NCBI GenBank assembly: GCA_004554165.1
Contig: SFNQ01000004.1
Span: forward strand, 4,755 to 68,754
Source: Clostridiales bacterium
GTDB taxonomy: Bacteria > Bacillota > Clostridia > Christensenellales > CAG-138
DNA: 64,000 bases
Direction of reading: 5' to 3'
The notes below the pieces were generated by a model that saw nothing but the letters and a program-made list of their open reading frames with translations, ran no database searches and was not told the origin of the DNA. Numbering within the stretch: position 1 is the stretch's first letter; each line of letters begins with the position of its first letter. The position numbers and the translations under genes are program-made. Below, piece after piece: positions 52,637 to 61,735 of the stretch.

Positions 52637-53188
52637 TCAGAAGCCCTCGCCGCGGAACAGGAACAGGGAAACGAGCAGAAGCACAGCCTCGCCGCAGAGC
52701 GAGAAACCCAGAAAGAGCATCAGCACCTGCGCCGCGTCGAAGGGGTCAATGAGCGCAATGAACCCGCATATGAGGGAAACCAGAGCAAAGATCAGCGGGA
52801 TATACCAGCGTCGAATCTTAAGCCGCAGCAGATCCAGGGCGCGCTGAAGGCTGCCAAAGCCGGAAAAAATCAGTACGCACCCCAGAGCTGTCGGAAGGAT
52901 GAAGATCAACACATCGGGCTTGGCCAGCAGAAAAATGCCCAGGGACAGCAGCGACAGTCCAAAGGCGAGCCCGCCGAAGGAGAAGGGCCTGAAATCCTCC
53001 CTGTGGGCAAGATACAGGACGATGCGGATCAGCCCCGTAATGCCGATGGCGCCGGCGATGACGTATACCAGCACGCGGCTGGATGCGGCAGGCCAAATGA
53101 GGATGATGATGCCGATGACGAGCACAGCCAGGGCCGCGACCAGCGCGCTCCAGTCAAAGCCCTGCTGCTTCCGGGGAAAGCGTTCCAT
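52637..53188 (-). CDS. DUF308 (HdeD-like) membrane protein
   Basis: The 183-residue protein has six hydrophobic segments arranged as three helix pairs (ALVAALAVLVIGIIILIWPA, VLVYVIAGAIGITGLIRIVL and similar repeats), the DUF308/HdeD pattern. In E. coli HdeD is linked to acid resistance, but most members are uncharacterised. ATG 53188 follows GGAGG after a short AT-rich spacer. No operon partner is evident. Confidence 0.85.
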   Translation of the reverse strand: MERFPRKQQGFDWSALVAALAVLVIGIIILIWPAASSRVLVYVIAGAIGITGLIRIVLYLAHREDFRPFSFGGLAFGLSLLSLGIFLLAKPDVLIFILPTALGCVLIFSGFGSLQRALDLLRLKIRRWYIPLIFALVSLICGFIALIDPFDAAQVLMLFLGFSLCGEAVLLLVSLFLFRGEGF

Positions 53189-53402
53189 AAATAAAAGAAC
53201 CTCCTGTTTCCGCTTGCCCGAGTATGCCCACGGAAGCGCCAGTCCAGTCAGGCTGCGCGGGCGGCGGGACAAAGATTTCCAACATCCGGCAGAATTTATG
53301 ATAGTATCATATGGCCTTCTCTACCGCTGCGTCAATGGACACAATCCAAAAGCTGTAACAAAAGAGCCTCCGGGACACGGAAACCGCGCAGAGGAGCGCA
53401 AC

Positions 53403-53444
53403 AAAAAAGTGTTTCCGGCGCGGCAGCGCCGGAAACACTTTTTT
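53403..53444. terminator. Strong bidirectional terminator
   Basis: A 19-bp perfect stem (six A, then GTGTTTCCGGCGC, and its complement ending in six T) with a GGCA loop lies just past the end of the second molybdenum hydroxylase operon on the minus strand. T-runs on both strands allow termination in either direction. Confidence 0.95.
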
Positions 53445-53464
53445 CCTGTTGTCCCTGTCCCGCC

Positions 53465-53941
53465 TTATGATTGGCTAAGGCGAAGCCCGGCCTGCTCAAT
53501 GGCGTTGACAATGGGCTTGTAGCCCGTGCAGCGGCAGAGGTTTCCGGCTACGGCCTCGCGGATTTCCTCCCGGGTGGGGTGCGGGTTTTTCAGCAGCAGC
53601 GCGTAGGCGCTCATGATGAAGCCCGGCGTGCAGAAGCCGCACTGAATCGCGTCGCCCTCAACAAAGCAGTCCTGCAATATGCTGCCGATCTGGGTTTCGC
53701 TCATGCCCTCAATGGTCATGATGTCGGCCCCCTGCATCTGCCCCGCGAGAACAAGGCAGCTCGTCACGGCCTCGCCGTTGAGCACTACCGTACAGGCGCC
53801 GCACTCGCCGACGCCGCAGCCCTCCTTGGTGCCGGTCAGTCCGAGGTCGTTCCTGAGAACGTCCAGCATGCGCTTTTCGGCAGAGGTTTCCACCGTGTAA
53901 TCCGTTCCGTTGAGACGAAAGGAGAGGGTAATGTTATGCAT
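53465..53941 (-). CDS. Second molybdenum hydroxylase 2Fe-2S subunit
   Basis: The 158-residue protein has the ferredoxin motif GCGVGECGACTV with a fourth Cys in TSCLV (residues about 39-62) and the C-terminal CGFCTPGFIM and CRCTGY motifs (about 100-140). ATG 53941 is preferred to GTG 53950 because it is spaced correctly from GGAGG. It overlaps the end of the FAD subunit gene by eight bases and ends the operon before a strong terminator. Confidence 0.95.
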   Translation of the reverse strand: MHNITLSFRLNGTDYTVETSAEKRMLDVLRNDLGLTGTKEGCGVGECGACTVVLNGEAVTSCLVLAGQMQGADIMTIEGMSETQIGSILQDCFVEGDAIQCGFCTPGFIMSAYALLLKNPHPTREEIREAVAGNLCRCTGYKPIVNAIEQAGLRLSQS

Positions 53942-54803
53942 GCGATTCACCTCCGAGGAGTTGTTTCAAAATCCGTTCACAGAGATTCCTGCAAACCGGC
54001 TGCTTGTATTTTGTTGAGGCGCGGATGCCCGCAATCTCCGGGATCTTATCGGACAGCGCCTTTGCGACTGCGGCGATATCCTCGTCCGTTGGCTTTTTGC
54101 CGGTGAGCATGGCGTTGATCTCCGGGAAGACCAGGGGCTTGGGAAAGGTGGCTCCCATGGTCATGGAGAAGAAGGTAACGACGCCATGATCGTCCACACA
54201 GAGCGCGGTGGCGATGGTCATGCGCGAGATGGCCAGCGCGCGCCTGCGGCCCAGCTTGTAGAAGTTGTAGCGGCAGCCGGCGGGCAGCTTCTGGACGATG
54301 ACGCGCAGGATCAGGTCGCGTTCCTCCAGCGTAGTGCGGTAGGGTCGCGCGATCACGTCCGACAGCGGCAGGCGCAGCGTTTGGCCGCCGCGGGCAATTT
54401 CGACCTCCGCGCCGAGAATGGCCAGCGCAGCCAGGCTGTCCGCCGCAGGGGAGGCGTTGGCGATGTTGCCGCCGATGGTGGCATGGTTGCGGATCTGGAG
54501 CGAACCCACGGTATTGCAGGCCGCCGACAGAACGCCGCAGTGCGCGCGGACAAGGGGAGAGGCGGCGATTTGGGCGTGCGTTACGCCCGCGCCGATGATC
54601 AGCTCCCTTTCCGTTTCCGTGATGCCGGTCAACTCGGGCAGGCCGTAGATATCGATGACGCTGCGGTCCTGATAGCGGTGCTCCTCCCGGGCGTTAACGA
54701 GTACGTCCGTGCCGCCTGCGAGCAGCAGGGGCTGGTGGGCGGTACGGAGCGCGGCAAGCGCCTCGTCCAGCGTGGCGGGCTTTTGATAGCTCTGAAATTC
54801 CAT
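53934..54803 (-). CDS. Second molybdenum hydroxylase FAD-binding subunit
   Basis: The 289-residue protein shows LLAGGTDVLVNAREE at about residues 30-44 and the FAD motif IRNHATIGGNIANASPAADS near residue 105, then the CO dehydrogenase flavoprotein C-terminal domain. ATG 54803 is behind GAAAGGAG; the longer frame upstream is only an overlap with the large subunit. It sits between the Mo and 2Fe-2S genes, in an order that differs from the first set at 5-9 kb, so the two sets are not a simple recent duplication. Confidence 0.94.
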   Translation of the reverse strand: MEFQSYQKPATLDEALAALRTAHQPLLLAGGTDVLVNAREEHRYQDRSVIDIYGLPELTGITETERELIIGAGVTHAQIAASPLVRAHCGVLSAACNTVGSLQIRNHATIGGNIANASPAADSLAALAILGAEVEIARGGQTLRLPLSDVIARPYRTTLEERDLILRVIVQKLPAGCRYNFYKLGRRRALAISRMTIATALCVDDHGVVTFFSMTMGATFPKPLVFPEINAMLTGKKPTDEDIAAVAKALSDKIPEIAGIRASTKYKQPVCRNLCERILKQLLGGESHA

Positions 54804-54819
54804 AGCCGGTCTCCTTTCC

Positions 54820-57126
54820 TCAATTCCTGGCGTTGGCCGCATGGAACACGCGGTCGAGATCGGCGGGCACCTCGCGGATGGTTCCCGCACGGCCCAGCGC
54901 GTGGTTGACCGCGCAGAGCAGCGCCGCAGCGCCGGGCTCGGTGGCGGGCTCGCCCATGGAGCGGCCGCCGAAGGCCGAGCGCGGGTCGGGGTGCTCGTCG
55001 AGCAGCGCCGTGTTGCAGTCCGGCACATCCAGCGCCGTGGGCAGCAGATAGTCCTCAAAGTTGAGATTCTTGAAGGCCGAGGTGGTCTCGCTGTGGCCCA
55101 GGTCCTCCAGCAGGCCCATGCCCTGCGCCATGGCGAGGCCGCCGTAGATCTGGCCCTCAACCATGGTGGGGTTGATCGCCCGGCCCATATCGTGGCAGCC
55201 GACCATGCGGATGACGTTGACCACGCCGCTGTCCAGATCGACCTCAACCTCCGCAACGTTGCAGGAGTAGGTGTAGGTGTAAAAGGGCTCGCCCACATGG
55301 CCGTCCCAGTCGAGCAGGGGTACGGTATAGGTGCCGGCGGCCATGGGCGTCAGCGCCGCATGGTAGCAGGCGTGTACCGCTTCCTCAAAGGAGATATCCA
55401 TATCGGCGAAGGTTACGCGGTCGTTCTCGAAGTGAATGTCGTCCACGGGCTTTTTGTAATGCTTCTGAACGCCCTCGGCGATGATGGCCTTGACCTTTTC
55501 GCAGGCGTCATAGATGGCGCCGCCGCCCAGGAACGTGCCGCGGGAGGCAATGCAGGCGCCGGTGAAGGGCGAGCGGGAGGTATCCGTTTCACCAAGGGTA
55601 ACGCGGTCAAACGAAACGCCCATGCCCTCTGCGGCCATCTGGGACTGGCAGGTGCGCAGGCCCTGGCCGATCTCCACAAGACCAATGTTGACGTGAACGC
55701 TGGCGTCCTCCTCCACTTCGATCAGTACGCGGCTGACGTCGCCTCCGTTGCCGTCTGCGCCGATGCTTGCGCCGCGCATGCTGCATGCAAGGCCAATGCC
55801 CCGGCGGACGCGGCGGTCGGGATCCCGGTTTTCCTCGGTATATTGCTGATACTTGCGCTCATAGTCGGATTCCGCCAGGGCCTTCTCGGTGACGGAGGCG
55901 ATGCTGACCTCGTGGAAGTCCAGCTTGTGCCCGCAGGGGCTGACGTCGCCGTTATGCAGGAGGTTTTTCCGCCGCAGCTCCAGCGGCGTCATGCCCAGCT
56001 TTTCGGCCAGCTCGTTGAGCGTGTTTTCCAGCGCCAGAATGGCCTGCGGCGTACCGAAGCCGCGCATGGAGCCGGTGTGCGCGTTGTTGGTGAGCACGCT
56101 GGTGGCGTTGTAATCCACATGGGCAATGCGATAGGGGCCCGGTCCAAGCGTTGCGGTTTTGTACATGACCGGCGGGGACATGTTGATATACGCGCCGGCG
56201 TCGCCGATGGCCTCCACCCGCAGGGATTTGAGCGTGCCGTCCTTCGACGCGCCTACGGTAACGTCGAATTCGATCGGGTGGCGCTTGTAGCTCTCCAGAA
56301 TGGATTCCTCGCGCGTCAGCGTGTACTGCACGGGACGGCCCGTCTTGAGCGCGATAAGGCCCGCCCGGGCGGCTATGGACTCGACGGACTCAATCTTGCC
56401 GCCGAAGGAGCCGCCGATGGCGCTGGGCCGCACGGTGATGCGCGCCATGGGCAGGTTCAGCAGCCGGTGCAGCGTCATGCGCAGGTTGTACGGCGCCTGC
56501 GAGGAACCGAGAACGGTCAGCTCGGGCCGCATGCGGCTGGGAATGACGGTGATGGATTCCGGCTCAATATAGGCATGCTCCACAAAGCCGGTTTTGTAAT
56601 GGGAATGCAGCACCACGTCGGCCTCCGCTTCGCCCTCATCCACGCTGCCCTTGATAACGTGGACGTTGCCGCAGATGTTGTCCGGGTAATCGGCATTGAT
56701 GCAGATCTCGGCGGGCGCCTCCATGGCCGCCCGGGGAGAACCCAGCACGGGCAGCTCCTCGTACTCCGCGGTGACCAGCTCTGCGGCCGCGTTGGCCTGC
56801 TCCTGCGTTTCGGCGGCAACCACGGCGATCACGTCGCCGAGGAAGCGGGACTTGTCGTACACCATTGCGTACTGATCGACAAAGATTTCTCCGAACACCT
56901 TTTCCCCGGGGAAATCCTTGCCCGTCACCACGCAGACAACGCCCGGCGCGCGCTCGGCGGCCTCCGTGTTGACGGACAGCAGCTTTGCGTGCGCATATTT
57001 CGTATGCACGCCCTTGCAGTAGAGCATGCCGGGCAGGCGGATATCTGCGCCAAACTCTGCGCGGCCGGTGGCTTTGGCGCGCGCGTCAATGCGTTCTCTT
57101 GAAACGCCGATCGAATGTGTTTCCAA
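54820..57126 (-). CDS. Second molybdenum hydroxylase catalytic molybdopterin subunit
   Basis: The 768-residue protein is a complete Mo-binding subunit: a hammerhead domain (DARAKATGRAEFGADIRLPG at the start), SFGGKIESVE near residue 230, SMRGFGTPQ near residue 350 and the catalytic-Glu segment SMGEPATEPGAA near residue 722. I chose TTG 57126 because AAGGAGGGG lies seven bases upstream; the ATG further up overlaps that site. It differs clearly from the first XdhA. The promoter carries an operator shared with codB and codA, and a PreA-like gene lies upstream, so a pyrimidine or purine substrate is favoured. Confidence 0.92.
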   Translation of the reverse strand: METHSIGVSRERIDARAKATGRAEFGADIRLPGMLYCKGVHTKYAHAKLLSVNTEAAERAPGVVCVVTGKDFPGEKVFGEIFVDQYAMVYDKSRFLGDVIAVVAAETQEQANAAAELVTAEYEELPVLGSPRAAMEAPAEICINADYPDNICGNVHVIKGSVDEGEAEADVVLHSHYKTGFVEHAYIEPESITVIPSRMRPELTVLGSSQAPYNLRMTLHRLLNLPMARITVRPSAIGGSFGGKIESVESIAARAGLIALKTGRPVQYTLTREESILESYKRHPIEFDVTVGASKDGTLKSLRVEAIGDAGAYINMSPPVMYKTATLGPGPYRIAHVDYNATSVLTNNAHTGSMRGFGTPQAILALENTLNELAEKLGMTPLELRRKNLLHNGDVSPCGHKLDFHEVSIASVTEKALAESDYERKYQQYTEENRDPDRRVRRGIGLACSMRGASIGADGNGGDVSRVLIEVEEDASVHVNIGLVEIGQGLRTCQSQMAAEGMGVSFDRVTLGETDTSRSPFTGACIASRGTFLGGGAIYDACEKVKAIIAEGVQKHYKKPVDDIHFENDRVTFADMDISFEEAVHACYHAALTPMAAGTYTVPLLDWDGHVGEPFYTYTYSCNVAEVEVDLDSGVVNVIRMVGCHDMGRAINPTMVEGQIYGGLAMAQGMGLLEDLGHSETTSAFKNLNFEDYLLPTALDVPDCNTALLDEHPDPRSAFGGRSMGEPATEPGAAALLCAVNHALGRAGTIREVPADLDRVFHAANARN

Positions 57127-57183
57127 CAGCAAACCCCTCCTTGACAATAAAGATGTGTGGGACATCAGATGGACTACAGGCCT

Positions 57184-57212
57184 ATTGTAACTAATTTCAT
57201 CCGCGCTGTCCA
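57184..57212 (-). promoter_or_regulatory. Promoter of the second molybdenum hydroxylase operon
   Basis: On the minus strand TGGACA (57212-57207) and TACAAT (57189-57184) are 17 bases apart, each one mismatch from consensus. Confidence 0.75.
57185..57201. promoter_or_regulatory. LacI-type operator at the second hydroxylase promoter
   Basis: TTGTAACTAATTTCATC covers the -10 and part of the spacer. It matches the codA site at 63027-63043 at 13 of 17 positions and shares the TGTAA half-site with the codB operator. Confidence 0.55.
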
Positions 57213-57720
57213 TCCCAATTTGGAAAAATCCAAAAATTCCGTTATGGGACAAACCGGAAAAATCCGGCGTGTTTTGCCGGACGGGCTTCGGAGGGGGCAG
57301 GTCAGCCGCCGTAACGGACGTGCGGACGGCGGCCCTGCTTTAAAACCGTTTACAGACCGGGAGAGGAGGGGCGACGGCGCGGTCTGCCGGCAGAGCGCCT
57401 CCTGCTGCGCCGGCCCGCCCGGCAACGGCCGAATGGCGAAGATCCCGGCAAAGACAGGCTTGCCGGGACCTCAGCGCAACGATACATATCATCCGGGCTG
57501 ATCCGCCCGGCCGGGAACGCAACGGCCAGCCTGCCGCGCATCAGATCCGGCGGCATGCGCGACGGATTTGACGCCCTGCTTGCGGGACTGCAGCGCCAAT
57601 CCCGCAGGAGAAAACCCGCCGTGCCGGTTCAGGGTTTTGCGCCCCTTTGCGATCCGGGCAAAGGCGCTTTGCAAAAATGCCGCTTCCCCCGTGCCGGCAT
57701 GGCCGGCGCAGGCCGGGTTT
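57213..57720. other. Non-coding gap between the PreA-like gene and the hydroxylase operon
   Basis: No gene is supported in this GC-rich stretch. Short hairpins such as CCGGAAAAATCCGG near 57256 are present. A clear terminator for the upstream PreA-like gene is not seen. Confidence 0.45.
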
Positions 57721-58836
57721 TTACGCCCATTCCAGAGAAAACCTGTGCTTTGGGCAGCGCGCCGCGCAGAACCCGCAGCCCGCGCAGCGGCTGGAATCCA
57801 GCGCAATCTCGCCGTCCGCCCCGCGGTTGATGGCGTCGTAGAGACAGCCCTCGATGCACAGCCCGCAGTCCTCGCGGCAGGCGGACTGGAGCGCGGCCCG
57901 CAACGGCCGCGGATTGATGTCCTCGAAGGGAACCAGCGTTTTCAGCGCCGCGCCGCAGACGTCCCCCGCGCTGCTGTAGCCGTGGGCAGGGAGCCATGCG
58001 TCCAGGTCGGAGAGGATGCGCGAGATCACGCCATGGCCGTGGAGCTGAATGGCGGAGGCGAGCTGTACGCAGGTGGCGCCCAGCATGAGAAACTCCAGCA
58101 CGTCCTCGTAGGAGCCGATGCCGCCGACGCTGCAAATCTGCATGGGCGTATATTGCCGCAGCGAGGCGGTGACGGCCAGGGCGATCGCATGAATGTGTTT
58201 GCCCGTATAGCCGCCGTAGGCGGGCATACGCGCGCGGCAGGTTTCGATGTCAATGCCGGAAAGCCCCCGCATGGCGTCGATTGCGCTGACGCCCGCCGCG
58301 CCCGCGTCCGCAATGGCGCTCAAAAACTCCGGCGAGGCGGCGGCCTCATAGGACAGCTTGACCATGACGGGAATCTGCACCGCTTTGACGGCGGCCTCCA
58401 CAAAGCCGCGGATATCCGGCGAGTGGCTATAGATGTACTGGTTGCGGCTGCCCACCGGGGCGGAGATGCTGATCTCGATGGCGTCCGCGCCCATGCGCTC
58501 CACCCGGGTGGCCAGATAGGAAAGCTCGGAGGGCGAGGAGCCCCAGATGCTGCAAATGAGCTTGCAGTCCCCCTTTTTGAGGGTTTCAAGCTCGCTCTCC
58601 CATTGCTCCAGATGCAGCTCGGAATGCAGGGTCGTGTTGAACAGGCTGTCCCCATCCAGATAGAGCCGGGGGCAGACGCGCGGCGTAGCTTCCAGCGTAA
58701 TGGTTTTGGTACAGACGGCGGCCGCGCCCGCGTCGATGCTGCGCTGCATGGCCTCGCCGTTGCGGGACCATGGCCCTGCGCCGACGAGAATCGGGTTTTT
58801 CAGCTGCATTCCCATAAATTCGATCGCTTTGCTCAT
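57721..58836 (-). CDS. PreA-like dihydropyrimidine/dihydroorotate dehydrogenase-family flavoprotein with ferredoxin tail, catalytic Cys replaced
   Basis: The 371-residue protein has an FMN-binding TIM barrel (NPILVGAGPWS, AGAAAVCTKTI, VMVKLSYEA, CSVGGIGSYEDVLEFLMLGA) and a C-terminal two-[4Fe-4S] domain (CREDCGLCIEGC near residue 330, CAGCGFCAARCP near residue 357). This is the PreA layout. Where dihydropyrimidine dehydrogenases have NLSCPH with the catalytic Cys, it has SISAPVGS, so that residue is Ala. No PreT partner gene is adjacent. ATG 58836 follows GGAGAGGAAG. It lies between the LacI regulator and the hydroxylase operon, all on one strand, which suggests a shared nucleobase pathway. 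Confidence 0.85.
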   Translation of the reverse strand: MSKAIEFMGMQLKNPILVGAGPWSRNGEAMQRSIDAGAAAVCTKTITLEATPRVCPRLYLDGDSLFNTTLHSELHLEQWESELETLKKGDCKLICSIWGSSPSELSYLATRVERMGADAIEISISAPVGSRNQYIYSHSPDIRGFVEAAVKAVQIPVMVKLSYEAAASPEFLSAIADAGAAGVSAIDAMRGLSGIDIETCRARMPAYGGYTGKHIHAIALAVTASLRQYTPMQICSVGGIGSYEDVLEFLMLGATCVQLASAIQLHGHGVISRILSDLDAWLPAHGYSSAGDVCGAALKTLVPFEDINPRPLRAALQSACREDCGLCIEGCLYDAINRGADGEIALDSSRCAGCGFCAARCPKHRFSLEWA

Positions 58837-58873
58837 AGCGCTTCCTCTCCTGTAGGACTGTCCGTCCATCGCG

Positions 58874-59905
58874 TCAGTCGAACAATTCATAGATATATTT
58901 CCGGTTTCCGCAGGAACGGCGGATTTTGAGCTTTGGCTGAAGCACCATCTCCTGCGGCACGTTCAGATCCAGCTCCTCGTCCTCAATGCGGTCAAAGAGC
59001 ATGCGCGCTGCGGCCATGCCCAGCTTTGTGGCGGGCAGCTCCAGCCCGGTCAGAGGAGGCGTGACGATGGGGCAAACGGGGGAATCCGTCAGGCTGGCCA
59101 GCGCAAGGCGCGCGGGAATATCAAGGCCCTCGTCCTGCGCCGCCTTGATGACGCCGAAGGCCTGCTCATGGCCGGAGGTGACCAGCGCATGGGGGAGACT
59201 GCCCTTTTGCATGATCTTCTGGGCGGCGAGGTACCCGCCGCGCACGGAATTGTCCGAGAAGGATTCGGAAAAGCTGTCCGTGGGCAGGCCCTGATCCGCC
59301 AGGGCGCGGCGCATGCCGGAGCGGATCTGCGCGGCTTCGCTCTCCTGCAGCGGGTCCAGCAGCAGGTGAAACCGCTGATGGCCCAGCGAGAGCAGGTGGC
59401 GCATCAGCCGGTACGCGCCCTCGTCAAAATCGATATAGCAGAGCGTCTCGCAGCCCACGATGCGGTTCTTGCCGATGTGTACGCAGGGGAGCAGCCGTTT
59501 TTCGCGCAGCGGCAGGAGCTGCTGCTCGCCGAGCCGCGAACAGATGAGGATTACGCCGTCAATGCGGCGCGTTTCCGCCATCTTGAGGTAATCGTATTCG
59601 ATCTGCGCGTCGCCGTGTGTGTCGCAGAAGAAAACGGCGTAGCCCTTGTTGCGCGCCACGGTTTCGATGCCGGAAATGATGCTCTGGTGCAGGCCGGATT
59701 CGATGCTTGGTACGAGGAGCGAAATGGTGTTGGTCTTGCCAAGGTTCAGACCGCGGGCAAACCAGTTGGGCGTATAATCCTGTTCCCGCATGACGGCCAG
59801 CACGCGTTCGCGCGTTTCCGGGAGCACCTGCTCCGGATGATTCAGCACACGCGAGATCGTTGCAACCGAAACGCCTGCAATTTCCGCAACCTTTCGTATG
59901 TTCAT
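58874..59905 (-). CDS. LacI-family regulator of the nucleobase island
   Basis: The 343-residue protein has the LacI helix-turn-helix (NIRKVAEIAGVSVATISRVL, PETRERVLAVM) and effector domain (ISLLVPSIESGLHQSIISGI to LNVPQEMVLQPKLKIR). It is divergent from codB and upstream of the PreA-like gene by 37 bases. Three similar LacI-type operators are present at the codB, codA and second hydroxylase promoters, so this protein is their likely regulator. ATG 59905 begins at the family-typical MNIRKVAE. The effector is unknown; a nucleobase would be logical. Confidence 0.92.
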   Translation of the reverse strand: MNIRKVAEIAGVSVATISRVLNHPEQVLPETRERVLAVMREQDYTPNWFARGLNLGKTNTISLLVPSIESGLHQSIISGIETVARNKGYAVFFCDTHGDAQIEYDYLKMAETRRIDGVILICSRLGEQQLLPLREKRLLPCVHIGKNRIVGCETLCYIDFDEGAYRLMRHLLSLGHQRFHLLLDPLQESEAAQIRSGMRRALADQGLPTDSFSESFSDNSVRGGYLAAQKIMQKGSLPHALVTSGHEQAFGVIKAAQDEGLDIPARLALASLTDSPVCPIVTPPLTGLELPATKLGMAAARMLFDRIEDEELDLNVPQEMVLQPKLKIRRSCGNRKYIYELFD

Positions 59906-60091
59906 AAAATACCTGCCACAGTAATATGAAGTAGTATCAGTATAACATGAATGCGGTGGCCGCAGCAAGCATGCGCCGGCGCAGAGGTCCGAAAGGCGAC
60001 GCCGCTCCAAAAACCGGTCGAAACAGCGGCCGATTTCGCGCCGCGCCCAAGTCCAAGGTGACAGCAGGGTGAAGAAATTATGAAATTTTCA

Positions 60092-60120
60092 TTGACAATG
60101 GGGGGAGGATTGCGTAAACT
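60092..60120 (+). promoter_or_regulatory. Promoter of codB
   Basis: TTGACA at 60092-60097 and TAAACT at 60115-60120 are separated by 17 bases. The transcript has a leader of about 120 bases before the ATG at 60249. The rest of the LacI-codB gap (59906-60248) holds no gene. Confidence 0.75.
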
Positions 60121-60131
60121 AAGAGAAGCAA

Positions 60132-60148
60132 ATGTAAGTGGTTACATC
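60132..60148. promoter_or_regulatory. LacI-type operator downstream of the codB transcription start
   Basis: ATGTAAGTGGTTACAT is a perfect inverted repeat (six-base arms, four-base centre) starting 12 bases after the -10. It matches the codA site at 14 of 17 positions. A GGTTAC...GGTAACC pair extends to about 60161. Confidence 0.78.
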
Positions 60149-60248
60149 TTTTCCGGTAACCATGACAGCGAAACTTTGTGATCTTGCAGGATGAACAACG
60201 TACCAGAGGACTGTCACAACAAATCAATAAACGGAGGTAGTATTCTTA

Positions 60249-61499
60249 ATGGAAACGAAGAAGCAACATGTGGACATTGACTATACCTTTGAACGGGTGC
60301 CTTTTGAGAAGCGCAAGGGCTTCTGGTCAATGTTCGTCATCATGCTGGGCTTTACCTTTTTCTCGGCCAGCATGTGGACCGGTGTTGACCTTGCCAACGG
60401 TCTCGATCTGACGGGCTTCCTTGCGGCCGTTCTCGTCGGTGGCGTGATTCTGGGCGCTTACACGGGCGTTCTCGGTTACATCGGCGCAAAAACAGGCCTG
60501 AACTTCGACCTGCTTTGCCACCGCGCCTTCGGCACCAAGGGCTCCTATCTGCCCTCCGCCATGATTTCCCTCACCCAGATCGGCTGGTGCGGCGTTGGTC
60601 TGGCCATGTTCGCCTATCCGATGAAGGAGGTCTTCTTCCCCAATCAGGGCGACTGGCTGCTCTGGCTGTTCGTTGTCATCATCGGCGTAGCGATCACCAG
60701 TTCCGCCTATTTCGGCGTCAAGGGCCTGGAGATCGTCTCCTGGATTTCCGTGCCGCTGATTGCCATCCTCGGTTCCTATGCCATGATCAAGGCCACGGTT
60801 GACGGCGGCGGCATGACGGCGATCTTCGCCAAGAGCACCGGCGGTCTGACGGTGTTTGCCGGTATCGGCATGGTCATCGGTTCCTTTGTTTCCGGCGGTA
60901 CGGCAACGCCAAACTTTGTCCGCTTCTCCAAGCTGAAGCCCGCCGTTATCACCACGGTCATCGCCTTCTTCCTGGGCAATACGCTGATGTTCTTCTTCGG
61001 CGGCGTTGCCGGCGCGTTCACTGGTAAGAACGATATCTTCTTCGTCATGGCGGCCATGGGCCTGATGATCCCGGCGATCCTGGTTCTCGGCGCAAACATC
61101 TGGACCACCAACGACAACGGACTCTATACCGGCGCGCTGGGCCTGTCGAACATTACCAAGGTGCCCAAGCGCCCCATGGTTCTCGTTTCCGGCGCCATCT
61201 CCATCGTGCTGGCCATCTGGCTGTACAACAACTTCTGCAACTGGCTTACCTTCCTCAATGCTACGCTGCCCTCCATCGGCGCGATTTTGACGGTGGACTT
61301 CTTCCGCCACAAGGATCGTTACCTCACGGACGATGAGGAGCACTTCCGCAAGTTCAACTGGGGTGCTGTCGTGGGTGTTGTCGGCGGCGCGCTGGCAGGC
61401 AACTTCATTCCCTTCGGTATTGCCGCAATCAATGCCATGATCGTAGCCGTGGCCTGCTACTTCGTTGCAGAGCTCGTTTACAACAAGAAAGCCGCGTAA
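60249..61499 (+). CDS. codB: Cytosine permease (NCS1 family)
   Basis: The 416-residue protein is a 12-helix NCS1 transporter of the CodB type. It shows DYTFERVPFEKRKGFWSMF at the N-terminus, SASMWTGVDLANGL, QIGWCGVGLAMFAYP near residue 115 and FVSGGTATPNFVRFSK near residue 215. It imports cytosine with sodium or protons. GGAGG lies about a dozen bases before ATG 60249. It is convergent with codA, and both have the same LacI-type operator, so uptake and deamination of cytosine are probably coregulated. Confidence 0.94.
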   Translation: METKKQHVDIDYTFERVPFEKRKGFWSMFVIMLGFTFFSASMWTGVDLANGLDLTGFLAAVLVGGVILGAYTGVLGYIGAKTGLNFDLLCHRAFGTKGSYLPSAMISLTQIGWCGVGLAMFAYPMKEVFFPNQGDWLLWLFVVIIGVAITSSAYFGVKGLEIVSWISVPLIAILGSYAMIKATVDGGGMTAIFAKSTGGLTVFAGIGMVIGSFVSGGTATPNFVRFSKLKPAVITTVIAFFLGNTLMFFFGGVAGAFTGKNDIFFVMAAMGLMIPAILVLGANIWTTNDNGLYTGALGLSNITKVPKRPMVLVSGAISIVLAIWLYNNFCNWLTFLNATLPSIGAILTVDFFRHKDRYLTDDEEHFRKFNWGAVVGVVGGALAGNFIPFGIAAINAMIVAVACYFVAELVYNKKAA

Positions 61500-61563
61500 G
61501 AAGGCAGCAATCCGGTAGTATTACCGAGTCTGACAGATCCAAAGAGCGGGGGTCGTTTTTCCA

Positions 61564-61574
61564 GGGGGGGGGGG
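61564..61574. repeat. G11 homopolymer in the codB-codA gap
   Basis: Eleven consecutive G residues lie in the loop between GCGGGGGTCGTTT and AAACGGCCCCCGC, which can form a terminator-like stem after codB. Tract length may be unstable or misread. Confidence 0.7.
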
Positions 61575-61692
61575 AAACGGCCCCCGCGGTACGTCTGCAG
61601 CCGGGCTTGCGCCGCGCGGGAGGCGGCGCTGGCCCAAACCGGCTGGGGGCGGACATTCCCGCAGTGTACCGCAGCCGGAAAGGAAATCGAGC

Positions 61693-61718
61693 AAAAAGCG
61701 CCCGGGGAAGCCGGGCGC
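61693..61718 (-). terminator. Terminator of codA
   Basis: On the minus strand GCGCCCGG and CCGGGCGC pair around a short loop and are followed by five T residues, 18 bases after the stop codon. Confidence 0.85.
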
Positions 61719-61735
61719 CCTGATTCGTCCTGTGC

